From: Zerene cesonia
Taxonomy: Eukaryota; Arthropoda; Insecta; Lepidoptera; Pieridae
Length of the DNA: 64,000 nt
Direction of reading: 5' to 3'
Assembly (NCBI RefSeq): GCF_012273895.1
Contig: NC_052116.1
Location: forward strand, 7,068,001 to 7,132,000
Part shown: piece after piece, positions 27,131-41,685 of the stretch
Numbering within the stretch: position 1 is the first letter of the stretch
Layout: the number at the start of each line of letters is the position of its first letter
Notes under the pieces: generated by a model
Databases searched by the model: none
What the model was told of the DNA's origin: nothing
What the model saw: the letters and a program-made list of their open reading frames with translations, nothing else
Program-made: the position numbers and the translations under genes

Positions 27131-30100
27131 CTTATGGTAGTATTTGTGGATGGAGTTGTGCATCTAATGGCTGATTTTTAAGAATAATAACCCTTGTTTT
27201 AGGCGTACTTAAAATTTATTTTAGTACGTGCCTATGTTTTTCAAAAAATTTTTGTGCATTGAGATATTATTACTATATACATACCTACGTAGTAATTATT
27301 TCTCAATGTTGATGTTATAAATGTTTTCTTACAATCAATTATAAGATATCGATAGAAAAGATATTTATTGAAATGTATAATAACTAATTTATTTAATAAC
27401 TTCAGTAACTTCTTTTTGGTGTGGGTACTTTGTATCATATCATTGAAAGTAATTTTTATTTATAAGTACAACACAATGTATCTTATTCTAGGATAAGTCG
27501 CTTTATAATAATGAACCAAGAAAAATATGAAAGAGACTTGTATAAAATAAAATGGTAATGTGGAAATTGCAGAGGAAATTTGCTGGAAAAGCATTATTAA
27601 TAGCCCATATTTAATTTAATGTCACAAACTAGTAATTTTCAAAACTACCTCCGTGTTTACAATAATAACTATCTATTGCTTCAAAGTGACACTAATATGA
27701 AAACACCTCTGAGCTATAATAATTGACGGTTTTATACCTGTAATTTTCTCCTGGAAATGATTTTTGTAAGAAAAACGACTGGTAATAGAATTATGTGGAT
27801 AATTCTAGAAATTTCCACGATTTATGTCATAGTTAAATTATTTGCAATCGTGAGACACTATTTAAATACGAATCCAATAAACCATGTTTGCAGTTGCTGG
27901 TCGTTGAATATCGGAAACAGGTGTAATTGAATGTACAAATGAATAGTTGTATGAAATAAATAGTCGGGTTTGTTCTAAAAACTTCTACATTCCATTACAT
28001 CCGTTAATAGCACAGTGAATATGGATGGATTGGAGGTAGAAGTTCTGTGAAAACGGTAAACTACTACACTAGACCATTAATAGAGCACTGCGACAGAATA
28101 TTCTTCCTAACACCCAGGACAAAAGTTCATTGTAGTTTTATGAAACTTATAATAGGTTCTCACATGTTATTATATAGTTTTCGACGCAGCCAAGAATACT
28201 AACTGTTCGTCCTCGCTTTAAAATTCCATACAAAACACTAGAGAACAATATTTGCTTTTAAAAAGAAGATTTCTCATTTTCAACTTGAGTCTTCTACGAC
28301 ATTGCCACTAGCTAACAAGCCAATGTCTAGGTCAACGATACCTTACCGAGGAAACTGCCAATTCAAAATTATTACGAAGGATCTCTAATTCCGTTGGAGG
28401 CCCCGCGGGAATTTATTCCGTGGCCATTTTGAGATAAAACCCATATTCGTATAACATGCGTCGCTTAGAAAGGTAGTGCAACCTATTGACATTATTCAGG
28501 GTCACGAACTCGCGACAATCGATCACGATTAGAGGCTGCTGTATTTTAAGCGACACAGCGCTGACAAAATAACCATTGTTTGGTCATGTTTGACGAGAGA
28601 TCGCCGCTGCGCTGGATGCAACGCTGCGAGCGGTTCGGGAAATCTTTGCTAAACGAAATGCCCCGTGTACTTTGCTGGCTTGGATGACATTTTCGCTTAT
28701 TGTACCTACTGATTGTATCAATTACATGAAATTTTAAAAACACTATTTTATTTTTATTGTAAGTAGATTTGATTGCAAGTAGAATTCTGATTCCGATAAT
28801 AATCCAAAATATATAAAGTGTATAAAAATTTAAAATTAAAAAGCTTCACTGACTGTTTCTGTATATCTATAAAAAGTTTTATTTCTTTGTATGATTGGTA
28901 CCTACTATTTTAAATTCTGCCAATAAATAACTTTAACCGTAGAAAATACAACACGCAGAGAGTTTTCTCGTTATAGACACTAAAATCTTTATTACTAAAA
29001 GAAAGTTTATTTGCTACACGTACCGTACCACGCTTTTCGCAAGTGGATATCGATTAATCCCAATCACATTCTAACAAGAACTGAAATGATACGAACGTTT
29101 TTATCATTTCAAATGAAATACGTATGACAGAGCTTTAAAAAATACCGTAATTACCTCAAAGGGATTCTCCGTTAAGCACACACGTGGCGGGGCGTGGGGC
29201 CAGTCCCCATTAGGGGCCGCTCCCAAATCCGTACATTATTTTAATCACACTATACTGTCCGGCTTTTATCACGTAGATATAGGGAGCAAGCCAGTGAGAG
29301 CTTTAAAACCGACATCATTAGGTGCATGTTGTATTGAACTGCGAAATAAAAGAAGTTGAAAGTAATTGTGTGATGGTGAACAATGTTTTTCATTTCATAA
29401 CTGCTTCTCTACTTTAATTTATATACGTTATATCGCTTAACTTAAGTATTTAAGGGTTTTTCTCAGCTTTGTATGCTATCTAGATACTGTTAATTGAATG
29501 ATTGTTAGTCAATAACGCCAGAACCACTGAACGATTTCAAAGAAACGTGACAGTGCTGTAACCTATGTTCGATATAATGTTTCTCGTGGATTAATGGTAA
29601 AGTAATAAAATTAAACTCAATGTAAAGAGTGAGGCATAGACTTAATAAATCGTATCGTGTAGCAATGAATATAATACAATAATAAAATTGATCTTCATTA
29701 AAAAACTTTTCGTTATAACATAAAGCAGCCTATTTACAATCAAAAACATGTACGGTATACGGTAACTATAAAATAACAGCTATGTTTATTTATGTTAACC
29801 TTCCATAAAACAACGCACAAGAGCAAGGGTGTCATAAATTCGTGTGTGCCGCAAAAAAGCCATGTAAAACTCCATGAATATGCAATATCCTTGCGAACTG
29901 AAAGTGGTGGCTAACCATTAGCTAGTCTAAATTTTGCGCCGCGGGTGGTAACGGCGTTTCTTTATGGGCTCCGAAACAAATGACCCACAAAAATTCACCC
30001 CTGCTGATTCAACTAATTTTTGTCCCTTGGAAGTTGCAGGGAATGTTTGTTTTAAAATTAGTGCTTTTTTCTCCATTTTTTTTTTTTGGCGAATTCCTTG

Positions 30101-32151
30101 CTTTAGATTCAAAGCTATAACCGAGGTTCTGTTTTCATCTTAAATCATTTTATAATCGATTTTTAATTTGTTATAAAGGTAACAAAATATGCTTTCTTGA
30201 AATTAATCAGAAGCATTTCTGAGATCAAATTTTTGCGTAAGTATATAAAAGAAATATTTAGCAACGAGGAGGAAGGCCACATTTTTTCATAGCTCGAAGG
30301 GCCGCAAAGTACATAATTTAAAACGTCGTACTATAATCGCTGAACGTGTGGGCACCTACATGTCAGTTATGCTGTTAACGAAACGGTGTAAAGGTTGCGA
30401 TGATTGCACCTCTCGGCATTATTCCTGTCCACCGCTCCTTACTCCAAAGCTCATATTATTCTTTCAGTGAAATAAGTTTGATGAGATTGCATGTTTATAG
30501 TGTCGTAAATCTGCTTACATGTAAGATTTATTGTTATAGGACGCAAGGGCCACAAATTATGTTCGACACAACTGCCTTTGTCTGATCGCCCGATTTTCTG
30601 TTTAATCTCGTCGATTTTCGGATGAATAGCTTTGGTTATGTTATGTTCCTGTAAAACAATGGTGTCTGTGCTGTTCTTGAAATTTGTTGCTTTGGGGATT
30701 ATAATAATTCGAAGCCTATTAATAATACATATCGTTTTTAGTGAAGCCATTGGAAGTTTCTTCTTAAAAAATGAAATGTGGTTCCAGTTACAATTGGTTG
30801 TTGGTGTTTGAAAGGTTTGATGTTATTTAAAGCTAGTTCCATATTAGATAGTATCTACTATGTTCGAAACAAAAATATAGAGTTACGCTTTGCAATAAAT
30901 TTCAGGTCATCGCAGAAAACTGAGTGTATTTAAATGATACATATGGAAATGGATTGGTATACCTTTAGGTAACTTTTGTGTGGATCTTCTGTTTATTCCT
31001 TATATACTATAGATATCATCATATAAATGTAATTAAATGCACAATCAGTGCTTCAATTTCGATCGGATCCAAGACCGTGGGCGTCTCTGTAATGTCGCCA
31101 CTTTCGCAGGAGTGCAGCGTGTGGGCTTGCAATCTACTTGCTTGTGGGATGATTTGTTATTGCTATGACTCAGGCTGCAGTTGGATTTCTAATGCGATGG
31201 TTTGGTTTCTTTTTAATTATATAACCATGTCATGATCATTGATGGTTGTGAAATATATATTTTTTTCGATAATCTAGTACTAGAAATGTAAAACTGCTAA
31301 ATTGCCATCGCATATATTCAATTCGTAACTATGTCCAGTGATTGTGGCTAGTTACTGGAAAGGACAGAAAGGTATAATGCGTAAGATATGGTGGTGCATA
31401 TTAAAATAATGTAACAATAGTTCAATTGTAGATATGAAGAATGATGTATGTATTAATTAAATAATCATATATAGAAAATCTTTTTGATAATAATGAATTT
31501 AAATACTTTAATGATGATTTGATTGAGCAATGTTTATCTGAACCTCTAAGAAGTATAATCAGATACCGTCAATGTCGTAATCTTTTGTGCATTTCAGAAC
31601 AGCTTTAATAATTTCTCGGAATTGCAATGATGGAGTTATTGTAATAAGCGTTATTATAGGTTAGTTAGCCAGGTGGGTGTCACGTATCGAGCCATTATGG
31701 GGCATAAATCCCTGATTGCGTTGAGTACGCCAATCTGAGTAAATGAGACGGTTTCAGTAATCTCGTTTGCTTAATGGGGATGTAGCTTCTTTTTTGTTTG
31801 CGGGCTATTACTAAGAAGGTCCGTGTAGGACCAGCCTTGCTTTTTGGTGAATGGGTGATATGGATTAGTGAGTCACGTACACGGAAGACGTACTATACAA
31901 AAATTTGTTTATTTCTAGTTAAAATATTAAAAAAAAACAGATTGCTAGGAATTTATTACCATTATCAAAATTAGTTTCGCTGAACTATCGTATGTACTTG
32001 AAAAATTTACTATATTTTGAGTAATTAAAAAATGATATACTATTTAAAGAATATGTCTCTTTTTTAGTTATCTGTTAAATCTATGGTATCTATTATATAT
32101 AAAATAGATTTATGTGTTCAGGATTGATAATTTCATCCTGTTATGTAAAGG
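27131..32151. other. Non-coding DNA
   Basis: A GC-rich spot at 29183-29225 (TGGGG-CCAGT-CCCCA hairpin) and an imperfect GGCC/GGCC inverted repeat at 28399-28428 are the only local structures. A 99-codon minus ATG frame (30451-30750) has no further support. At 29510-29560 a fragment (AACGCCAGAACCACTGAACG) may be an old Helitron remnant. Confidence 0.35.
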
Positions 32152-32231
32152 CAGCGTCAGGCCGAGTGGTCTGCGACGCTGGTTAAAGGCACTAGTCCGA
32201 AAGGGCGGTGGATACAAATTCCACTGCGGTC
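32152..32231 (+). repeat. tRNA-like relic (Leu/Ser type) or tRNA-derived SINE head
   Basis: AGGCCGAGTGG at 32159 fits the Pol III A box, and a T-arm-like GTGGA-TACAAAT-TCCAC (32208-32224) has a perfect 5-bp stem and a 7-nt loop. A long variable region, TCCGAAAGGGC, resembles class II tRNAs (Leu or Ser). A putative anticodon loop contains TTAA, but the flanking 7-nt acceptor segments do not pair, so it is not an intact tRNA gene. Confidence 0.45.
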
Positions 32232-32589
32232 AAATCCGTTTTCATTATTATGTGAATGTTTTTCTTTTAATAATAAATATTCGTTTCTTTTCAGGTAATT
32301 ATCGTCCCAGTGCAATGTCGTCTTCAAGTGTGGTAACATTGAATTATGTCAACGTATCGTAATATGTTTGTCAATTTGCAATTTAAATGCGAGAATTTTA
32401 GCCCGCGGCATCGCTCGCGTGGTCACTGAGTATTAATAATTGTCAAACATGTCACATTTTTAAATAGCGACATCTATCGGAATTCATAAGTCGCGGAGTG
32501 ATTAAAATGCTCATTAAAGTGGATCTTCCTATGGGATTGATATACACACAAACTCTGGCATACTGATTATCTGGTATTGTATGTATTTG

Positions 32590-32704
32590 TAGAGGCGTAA
32601 GGTCTGCAATGGACTTTACGCCACTCCAAATGTTTATAAGCGGTGGTAGCGCTTACTATCAGGCGACCCAACAGCTACATAGTCGACTATGACATAAAAA
32701 AAGA
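32590..32704 (+). mobile_element. A-tailed retroposon 3' end, first copy
   Basis: The core AATGTTTATAAGCGGTGGT at 32629, followed by AGCGCTTACTATCAGGCGA and a short A-tail (ATAAAAAAAG), is clearly related to 50524-50602. The GGTGGT...CTTACYATCAGGYGA motif is a frequent lepidopteran non-LTR or SINE 3' end. The upstream part differs between the copies, so at least one is truncated or of another subtype. Confidence 0.5.
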
Positions 32705-35268
32705 CTGTCTGGTAGACACAAAAATCATACCATAAAATTACTCCGTTGTCACGAAAAAGAATGACAAATAAACAAACACGCATTTCGCATTTGTGACATG
32801 TGTAAGAATATATTAATTATTCTTCGAAAGATAATCTTCATTGCTTGTTAATATTGATCAAAAAGGCTTTATTTTCGTTACGTTTAACTAGAGCAATCCC
32901 CTACATCAATAATTAATTCTGGTTACAGTAAGTACTATAAGTAAAAGAAATTCTCGTAAGGAAACGCAATTCATTGCACTCTATATATAGAAGTGTTGTA
33001 CGTCTGTCGGTCACGTTCAGAGCCTATTAATACTTGTAAGCGAGAACGTGTTACCATACAATGAAACAAAAAGAAATTAAATATTCGACTGTAGAAATGG
33101 AGGCTACAAACAAACACTGTGTAATTATAGTGTATTTTGTTGAACGTAATTATGAGGTTGCTATTTTTATGAGCAGTTTTATTAAAAGTTAAGTAAATGA
33201 TTTTATTATGATAAACACATAATATGTTACAAAGGTATTAGTACGCAATCTGCGTACTTTTAGCTATGAGCCATTTCTTCCATGCAACTGACGATAATTA
33301 ATTATTGAACAAAACTAATTTGATCCATGAATATATTACAACTACTGACGAGTACATTGCCCCGAATTTTCCCGTAAAATTTCTGTATAAATTAGTAAAA
33401 TTGCTAATAGGCTGGCGAACTAAATCGGCGATCGGGGGTAGGCTCATTGTCGAGTTCATAACTTCTGGATAAATTTTGTTTATTACCTATTTAAAATTAT
33501 GAATGGTGTATAACAACTCCATTCAAAAAGTATCAAATAGGCTATCAGCAAGTGGTGAAACCAACTGTTATCATTTGCACATTCGTTTAGTACCTACGTC
33601 CTTTGAAAATACTGTCGTCCCGATGTACTGTAGCACCTACATACAAAGTTTATCTACATATATATTATGTGTACATCTGTTGTCGATCGTGTGAATTGTA
33701 ATCAGAATCACGACGATATACGCAGATGCGTCTCCGACCTTCGGGCACATGTGTTGATGTTATGTACACGTATTGATCGCATTTAGCCGTATACTCTTTA
33801 TATGACGTGAATATTTATTGCTCAGATCCCTTAAACGTTTTAGGATGATCATGTGTCCGTGACATTGACATGTGTGAGTAGCCTTATAGAGAGTTGTGGT
33901 GCTCTTTAGTCCTTCAGTTTGAATTATGCATGCAAATTTTGCCAATTTTCGGCTCGAGCTTTTCAAGAACAAGTCAAAGTTTTGGGGTGACATTCTGTGA
34001 TCTGCAATGTAGTGTGGATGTAGATTCAACGTTACTGTACAGATTATAAATTGTGTTTTTTATAACATATGTTTTCTGAAATACGTACATTGTAAGAATA
34101 TACTTTATCGTGTACAAGTAAAGTAATTTCTAACAACTATGTCGACTAAATATCATGCTTATATTTAACAGAATGCCATACAGAGCGTAATTCTCAATAG
34201 TAGGTTAACCTCTCCAGAGGTCAGGTAGACCATAACATTGACCACCGCATAAAATGCATGACATTTATAATAAATTATTAACCGCCGTCAGACCATGTTT
34301 TCGGTTTATGCAATGCACAATGATATTTGTGGTTCGTGAAATTAAGTTAAATTCGGGTAAATATTTAAATATATGCCCTCGATCGAACGTCCTGATTGAC
34401 ACTTGTTGCAAATGATTTTGAAGTTGCATAAAGCAGTCAATTGTGGACGGAATATAGTGGAGTTTGCAACATAGAAGTCCAGGACTTGAAACTTAAAACT
34501 CATATCCTTTTTCCTGGACGTATTGTGTAACCCCTTCAAAAGTAGCTTTTTAAAAAATCAAAACAAGATTTTCGACACATCAGTCGGTCTCTCTATTCGG
34601 TGAATTGAGTAAAACTTGCATAATGCTGCTACTCTATATTACATCGGACATTTCAGGTCTCATCGGTGTTAAATCCGGTTGACATAAAAGCATTTCATGG
34701 AAGGAGACGACACGTGTGGCCAGCGCTAACCCAATTATAATAATGCGTATTATTATTACGATATATCCGACCAAACTTCAAAATAGAAGTGGGAGTGACA
34801 TTCCTGGTTGGATGACGTTGAATGAGCGCAGCAGTGGTTTAACTAACGAGTTATAATATATAATTATAACGTATTAGATTAATAGTGATTGAACTATCCT
34901 GGATGTTGAAAAATGAAAAATACGTTACACACGTCATTTGCTCTGAACCAAGACGTAGTTGTGTTTCGGAAACTGTATTAGTAGATGAATATGTTTTTTG
35001 TTTCTACCGGGACGGACATGGCGCCTTTGATATTAGATTATCTTAGAACAGTTGTTTTGGTTATGGTTTACCCACTAAGTGTTTCACTTGTAGTGTTTTT
35101 ACATTAAGAAGATAATTTATACAAGGTGAAATTTTCTTTATTTTACTTTATGTGCAAAGTTGATTTTAAATTGGAAAAAAAATTAGAATTGTAAAAGGAG
35201 CATTTAAATATATAATTATGCCAAAATATTGTGGTTATATTTTGTTTAATTCAGCTGTCTTCATCTTA
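32705..35268. other. Non-coding DNA
   Basis: Short inverted repeats occur at 34202-34221 (AGGTTAACCT, then ACCTCT-CC-AGAGGT) and 34737-34756 (ATAATAAT/ATTATTAT). Nothing else recognised. Confidence 0.35.
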
Positions 35269-35437
35269 TCTATACTAACATTATAAAACTGAGTTTGTTT
35301 GTTTGTTTGAACGTGCTAATCTCAGGAACTACTGGTAAGTTTTGAGAAATTCATTCAGTTTTATATAGCCCATTTATTGACAAAGGCTTTAGGCTATATA
35401 TATACCACGGGCGAAACCGGGGCGGACCGCAAACTAA
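35269..35437 (+). mobile_element. Helitron-like element, TCTATACTAAC type
   Basis: It starts TCTATACTAACATTATAAAA after an A, carries a GTTTGTTTGTTTG tract and an AATCTCAGGAACTACTGG box, and ends CAAACTAA before a T. Two candidate subterminal hairpins are CGG-GCGAAA-CCG and GCGG-A-CCGC. It lies 276 bp upstream of the same-strand element at 35714. Confidence 0.65.
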
Positions 35438-35713
35438 TCATAAGTTCGCAGGCTTGCAAAGTCGTATAACAATAATCATAACAATTGTAAAACCTTATCA
35501 TCCACAACCACTTACCGATCGGTTCTTTACTCATATCTCCACAATTTGAAGAAGTAAACTCTTTACAGGTCGGTGTCATTGCGACTCAAAGAATACTGCA
35601 GTGTTACTAGTCGCGCTATAAAATGCTGTAATATGATTATAATAAGTTCATGCGCATGCATTACATCAGGTCATTACCGAAATTGATCAGCCCCTATCAA
35701 TCGAGCGTTAAAA

Positions 35714-35897
35714 TCTAATATATAAAATTCTCGTGTCACAGTTTTCGTTGCCATACTCCTCCGAAACGGCTTGACCGATTCCTCTGAAATTTGGTAAGCA
35801 TATTGGGTAGGTCTGAGAATCGGCCAACATCTATTTTTTATCCCGATATTCCTACGGGATACGGACTTACGCGGGTGAAACCGCGGGGCGCAGCTAG
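35714..35897 (+). mobile_element. Helitron-like element with a hybrid structure
   Basis: The 5' half (TCTAATATATAAAATTCTCG onward, with the ATACTCCTCCGAAACGGCTT box) matches the minus-strand copy at 43134-43307. The 3' part, from TTTTTATCCCGATATTC to GCGCAGCTAG, matches the 42345 copy instead, including both hairpins (ATCCCG/CGGGAT and GCGG-GTGAAA-CCGC). It is inserted between A and T. Confidence 0.75.
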
Positions 35898-36146
35898 TAT
35901 GTAAATAAAATTGACTAACTTAAATACCCGTGCGATCGCGGTATGTCACGTAGCTGTGTGACTACGCGTTCCGTTCTTGTGGGATATTTGGGATTGCCAA
36001 TTTTTTAAATAGAAAATAAATAAATTTAATGTCTAACGGTTTTTTTTTTGACTAGCAACTGCTGAGATAAGTGATAACTTCAGGTAGATTGTTCGGTAGC
36101 CCTTTTTGTATTTATATTAATTTGTTTTTTCGCTTTTGAGAGCTGT

Positions 36147-36168
36147 GAAGTCGGTTCAATTTTTGTTT
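36147..36168 (+). repeat. Short GAAGTCGGTT fragment
   Basis: GAAGTCGGTTCAATTTTTG matches the terminus of the repeat at 15004-15098, but too little remains to be sure. Confidence 0.3.
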
Positions 36169-39100
36169 AAAAATAGTGATGTTAAAAGCAATATATTTGT
36201 AATGTACTGAATTACTTGGTGTAACAGATGACTCTTTCTCGTGTACCCTCATTTATTGTTTACCGAGAGTGCAAAACACTTAGTAAATAATGTAAATAAA
36301 CATTTTTGCATAAATAAATCAGCCTAAGCCCGCACACGTCGTCCGTTCACCGCTAATGCTGTGAACTGGAGTGACAGTTGGAATATGCGTGCAAATCGTA
36401 AGCTGTCATCTTCTAAGCGATCCAAGTGATATGGAAAATACAGCTGTATCACGGCTGTGTGAAATATTACCGCGCGTAGTTTGTATTGCTCAGATTGAGT
36501 GAATGAATACGATTAAAACTTGTACACGCTTCGAATGAAGAAAGGTAGTTTAAAAAAATTAAAACGTACTTTTAAAACGTACCTTATCGGCGTTCTGAGA
36601 CTTAATTGTAAAGTTTCGAAAGAAAAGAGAAGCCATAAATGGCTCAGTAAAGTTCATATGTGAAGAGTGGAGACTAGAAATGTTATAGTCTGGTAGGGCT
36701 TGAAATCTAGTCGTCTCAGTTCGTTCAGTGTGTCCTGTCATGTCCCGTGTCTCGTTTTACGATTTATTTAATAGAAGTGTTTGTTAGCCTTCTTTTTCTT
36801 CTTCTTCTTTATTAAATGGCAACTCCCGATTCCACTGAGGACGGATTCTGCCAGTGGCACGTTTAGTACAGAAAATTAAAAGTTTTTATTGTCGTTTTAT
36901 TATGAGCTTTTATTAAGTATGCTCTGTGATAAAGTATTTGTTAGTATACTGCACCCTACTAGAAAATGTTAAACTCATTCAACTACCCTACGGCATTGCC
37001 AGTATAATCATTATAAAATTTTTAGGTCATGATATAAAAGCGCTTTCAGTAATGTCACGGTTCAATCAAATTTAATTTCTCAATCTATATTCTACGCTGT
37101 ATACTAAGTAAACTATACAAGTACCTACTCTCGCTTGCAAACTTCAAACTAAGTTACGGCCATAAATGTTTGTGTAGGTATTCTAAATTATGTACTAAAA
37201 ATTATTTGGGCTTTGAAAAGGGTGTTAATCACTTCAGACATTTTGAAAATGTCTGTTTTTTCCAAGTTCTTTGAATTATACTTTTCATATATATCGACAG
37301 TAATAAATAAAGTGTGTGAATATGATTTAATTACTAGTCGTGTCGCGCTCTTATATTATTTATAGGTCTTTATAAGCTACATCATTGTCGAGTATCATTA
37401 AAATCCGTTTAGGGGTTTGCACATTTTTGGATCTTGATATGGTAAATTGTCGAAGTATTGTAATAGCGTTTGCATATTAATACCTAGGTTAGTTTTGAGT
37501 CGCGCTCGAAGATAAATGTTTCTTCTTTCTTCAATATCGAACATTACTAAAAGTCAATATTTTATCTGATAGCTGTGAATAGAAGACTCCAGAGCGGAAG
37601 GAAAGGAAAGGAAGTGAATGCGACGATTTCGATAAACGACAGGAGACGGGCTTCTACTATATTTATATTTAATTTCCTACTGCGAGTCGAGTAGGCGTTG
37701 ACGTGAATTGGAAATCGTTCGTACTTTAGAGGATTCTCCTCCCTTATTTAATAGATGAGAATAGAGTTTCAGGATAATTATAGTATAAATATTTTTCCTA
37801 TTCTATAGAAGAGTATCATGTCTGTTGAATCTTTTAAAAATAACACAAATTAACCACGTTTTGTAAAATGGTATAAATTGATCACAACGTGTAAAATAAT
37901 TGTAGCCTAAAACTGTTTTACGCACCACCGTACAAAGAGAAAGTTCACTTCCTTAAAGTAAACAAAACACCAAGCAATACAATACATTTCCACGTTAAAA
38001 CGTTACCATATTTCACATTAAAAAGAACAGCAAATATATCTTGTGACGTCTAAAAGCGTCGTCACCGTCTCGTAACCCTATCGGGGGAAGCGATGGCCAA
38101 TTAGTTATTAGCGCCGGGAAGCGCTGTATCGCGTTACGGAGTTTTTGTATCAAACGGCTCAGTTGACTGGGATGTTACGAATGTAGCCAGTGCTAAACAA
38201 TGGGCTTCCGGATTTACGAAACTGGTCCAAATGTGCGTGCTGTAAGCTTATGTAAGGATAGTGGCAAATGCGAGAATGATTTGGTGCCTGTGTATGCGCT
38301 CGAAATGTCCACGCGGAAGACAGTTACCGCGGGTGATGTAATTTCTTGATTTCCTTCAATCATTTATAGGAATGAAGAAAATAATTTATAATTTAGCATT
38401 GTAAAGCATATATTGTATAGCTATAGTCTGTAGTTACGGTGACGTCCGAAAAGATATGCGGCAATTAGTTATTATATATATTATATGTATATTAAATAGT
38501 ATATATTTTTTATTATTATCAAATGAGAAGAAGTGTCGTTAGCTACAATGTCCAATGATGTGACATCCGAGGGATGGAATTAATAGATTTTGTTGTTGTT
38601 TTATAGATGTTTTAAGCATACAAATAAAGAGTAGTTATATTAGTAAATTGTGATTTTAAATTCGTATTTAAGTTGCGCAGCTTTGATTAAAAATAAATAA
38701 TAATTATACAACAAACGTTAAACAAGTATAAACTTAGACACGGTATATAACTAATTTGGAGTTGCACTCGATAATATTTTGAAACTCAATAAAACAAAAG
38801 GATTCCGGACGGAGTCTAGACTATGAAATATTTCAATATAACGTTTCAATCCACGGATCCCTTGTTTCGAAGTGTGCTAATATTAAATATGCATAGCTGT
38901 AACACAATAACATCGCTTTGTTAACGGTGAAAATCTTTATATAAAACGTATTGTCGACATTATTTAAAAAAAGGACATTTTTTTAACACAGCTAACAAAA
39001 TTAAGAGAAATAATGTTTTTGAAAAATTTATAGGTTCCAAGTATGTCAAAATTATGTGATCATGAACTCTCGCGTGAAATTGATACAAATATATATACAC

Positions 39101-40454
39101 GGAGAGACATTCATCCGCACAAACATTCGAATTAATAATATTAGTAGAATATGGTTAACACATTGAAAAGCAGCAAAATAAAAAGTCTGCCTGCGAATAC
39201 AACACAGCATCAATATATCTGATGAAGATAATTAATGTTAAATATTAAAACGGTAATGGTACAATCGAAAGGTAAAATATCTGGGTGACTGGCGATTGCT
39301 CAATATGTAATAAGAGTTTACCAATCTATTTGGTAATTCAATATACATCTTTTGTAAAGTTCGAACGTTTGCGGTAATAATAGAATTACAAGAAATAACG
39401 ATCTAAACGCATTTCTTTCGTCTCTATTACAACATAAGATATTACATACATTACGAAATAAATCAAATCCTTATCTTTATATAAATTGTACATGTCTTGT
39501 TATCTTGTGGGGATGCCATTGTATTTCACAATTCGTTGATTGATTAATTTCCTTTTCTGGCTCGTGGGTCTTCTGAATTCAGGTTATATGGGTCGTTACA
39601 CTCTTAACTCTATTCCAAGGACAAATCGAATCCACATACCATCGTTAATATTAAATGAACCCCCAAATCAAGTGTCATATACGAAATGCGTCTCATTTTA
39701 ACATCGAGCACATTGCTCGATACAATATAGTTTTAATACGATGTAGTAAGACGAGGTAAAGGGTGTAGGATAGCGGGTGTAAGCGTCATGTGCCATCGCA
39801 TAGATGATCGGGAACCGTAAAAAATGTCACATGTTTTTATAAAATGGTTAAAATGCACAATGAATGCGATTCGTCATTTAAAGCGTCATGCAAAGTTTCG
39901 TTCAGTGTTAAAATAATAGGAACTTGGCACATTTTTTTTTTGTTGAGGATTAAGCTTATGTGGTTTTATTAACGCCGCATAATTTTGTAGGCTTGTATTA
40001 AACAAATAAATGAGTAAATGGTTTTGAAAAATACATACGCTATTGAAGCTTTACCCATTTTTTGTGACGTGAACTAGTCGTTTGAAAACGATCTCACTAA
40101 ATTGTAAGGAGTTATTAAAGTTTGAAAATATGATTCATAATATGCATTTTTTTTTTCGTTTTTATTAAAAGTTAAGAGGTTGTAGATATACTTGGCCATA
40201 GTTGCATTATTTTTACCGGCCAAGGAAAACATGAGTACGAAACAAAGCTGAAATTAAGGATCGATGGAAATGCGATACGGCTCGTAACAAAGAGACATAA
40301 TATGATGATAATAAAGTAAATAGCAAAGGTCCTGAGCGGATAATAACGTCACCGACTAACAATTTTCTGTAGGGAGTTGTAAATAGTTTAACATTTATTC
40401 TAAAAAAATGGTGTTCAGTAGGCAGGTAAAGACTAATAGGTGGTTTAATATAAG

Positions 40455-40491
40455 CAATAATATTATATTTTTTATATTTATAATGTTATTG
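40455..40491. other. AT-rich 13-bp hairpin
   Basis: CAATAATATTATA pairs with TATAATGTTATTG with one G-U wobble, around an 11-nt T-rich loop. Low complexity, so only weak evidence of function. Confidence 0.4.
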
Positions 40492-41664
40492 TATAAGTTA
40501 AATTGTTTGTAAATAAGTAATTGTATTTAAGTTTACCTAGAACTCTTTATTTTATATAAGGGAAGTTGTAATTTTAGTTTGCATAGTTTTTGTCACACAA
40601 TTTTTTCAATTATTGGTGTACCTTATAATTGGCGTATCTCATATGTAATAAGAATAATTATCTTATTCACAGCTGTAAGGTACCTTTATGAATAAAATAA
40701 AAATAAAAAAAATATTAGGTACAAAATGTTCTGATAAATAATGTGATATCCAAAGTTTCGAATATTTATGTAATAAGGTATATTGTATGCGTATTCATTG
40801 ATAACGCTATCTACATAACCTTTGACGTTTTGGACATTAATTATTAAAATAATTGGGCTGTTGTATATTTTTCGTTTGAGACATGTATGGGCTCCTTTCC
40901 ATATCGATATTGTAATATTAAAATGTGATCGTTAACTGAGAATTAAGTGAATTTTCAATTGCAAATTATTATTCAGGCAAAGAAATCTAATAACTGTTTT
41001 ATAAATTGCCCTCACTAATTAGCAATTATCACAAAGACTACATTATTATAATATACTTACGAAGTAAATAATAAATCATTTGTATTATTATCTTTATTCT
41101 TGAAGTGTGAACGTAATAAATTGCGTGCTGAATGCAAATATATAAATTTAATCGATAATTTTGCCGCCGCCGTGTCTGCAAATGTTTTTGCTTAATATCG
41201 ATATGGTGTCGGTTATAGTGTGGTATCTTTCGTTTGATTGATCGCTTTCTTGGTATTTCGTTGATTATATCAATGTGAATTCTTTCGGAGCAGGCTTATA
41301 TGCGATATGTTTACTACCTACCGTCATTTGATTTTATATTTTTGTTCACGCGAATTGTGATATGCTTTGTCATTGTGTCGTCTTAGCGTTTGAATATTGC
41401 ACACATCTATTACGATCTATAATTTGATTTGAAAGTTAATATAAACCTGTGTTATTGGAAGAAATGTGTATATTGCTCATTGTTAACATTTAAGTTTAAG
41501 TATATAAACAGAAAGTTCATATGTATTCAGTTTATCATTTAAATTGGTTAACAAAGAAAACGTAGATGAAAGCCATCAGCGATATATAAAGAGGGAGTGT
41601 TGTTCACGATATGAACTGAAACGCATTTGAATAAAATACTTTTGAATTCGCTTAAAATGTTTCA

Positions 41665-41685
41665 TTTTTTAACCGACTTTCGAGT
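41665..41685 (-). repeat. Short reverse GAAGTCGGTT-like fragment
   Basis: TTTTTTAACCGACTTTCGA reads on the minus strand as CGAAAGTCGGTTAAAAAA, like the 3' end of the 15004 repeat. Only the terminus is recognisable. Confidence 0.3.

Noticed and set aside
29927..30112. Lysine-rich minus-strand frame
   Set aside because: The lysines come from the T-run near 30078-30090; no ATG-context or exon signal.
30451..30750. 99-codon minus-strand ATG frame
   Set aside because: No motif, no splice or polyadenylation context; expected by chance at this size in 64 kb of both strands.
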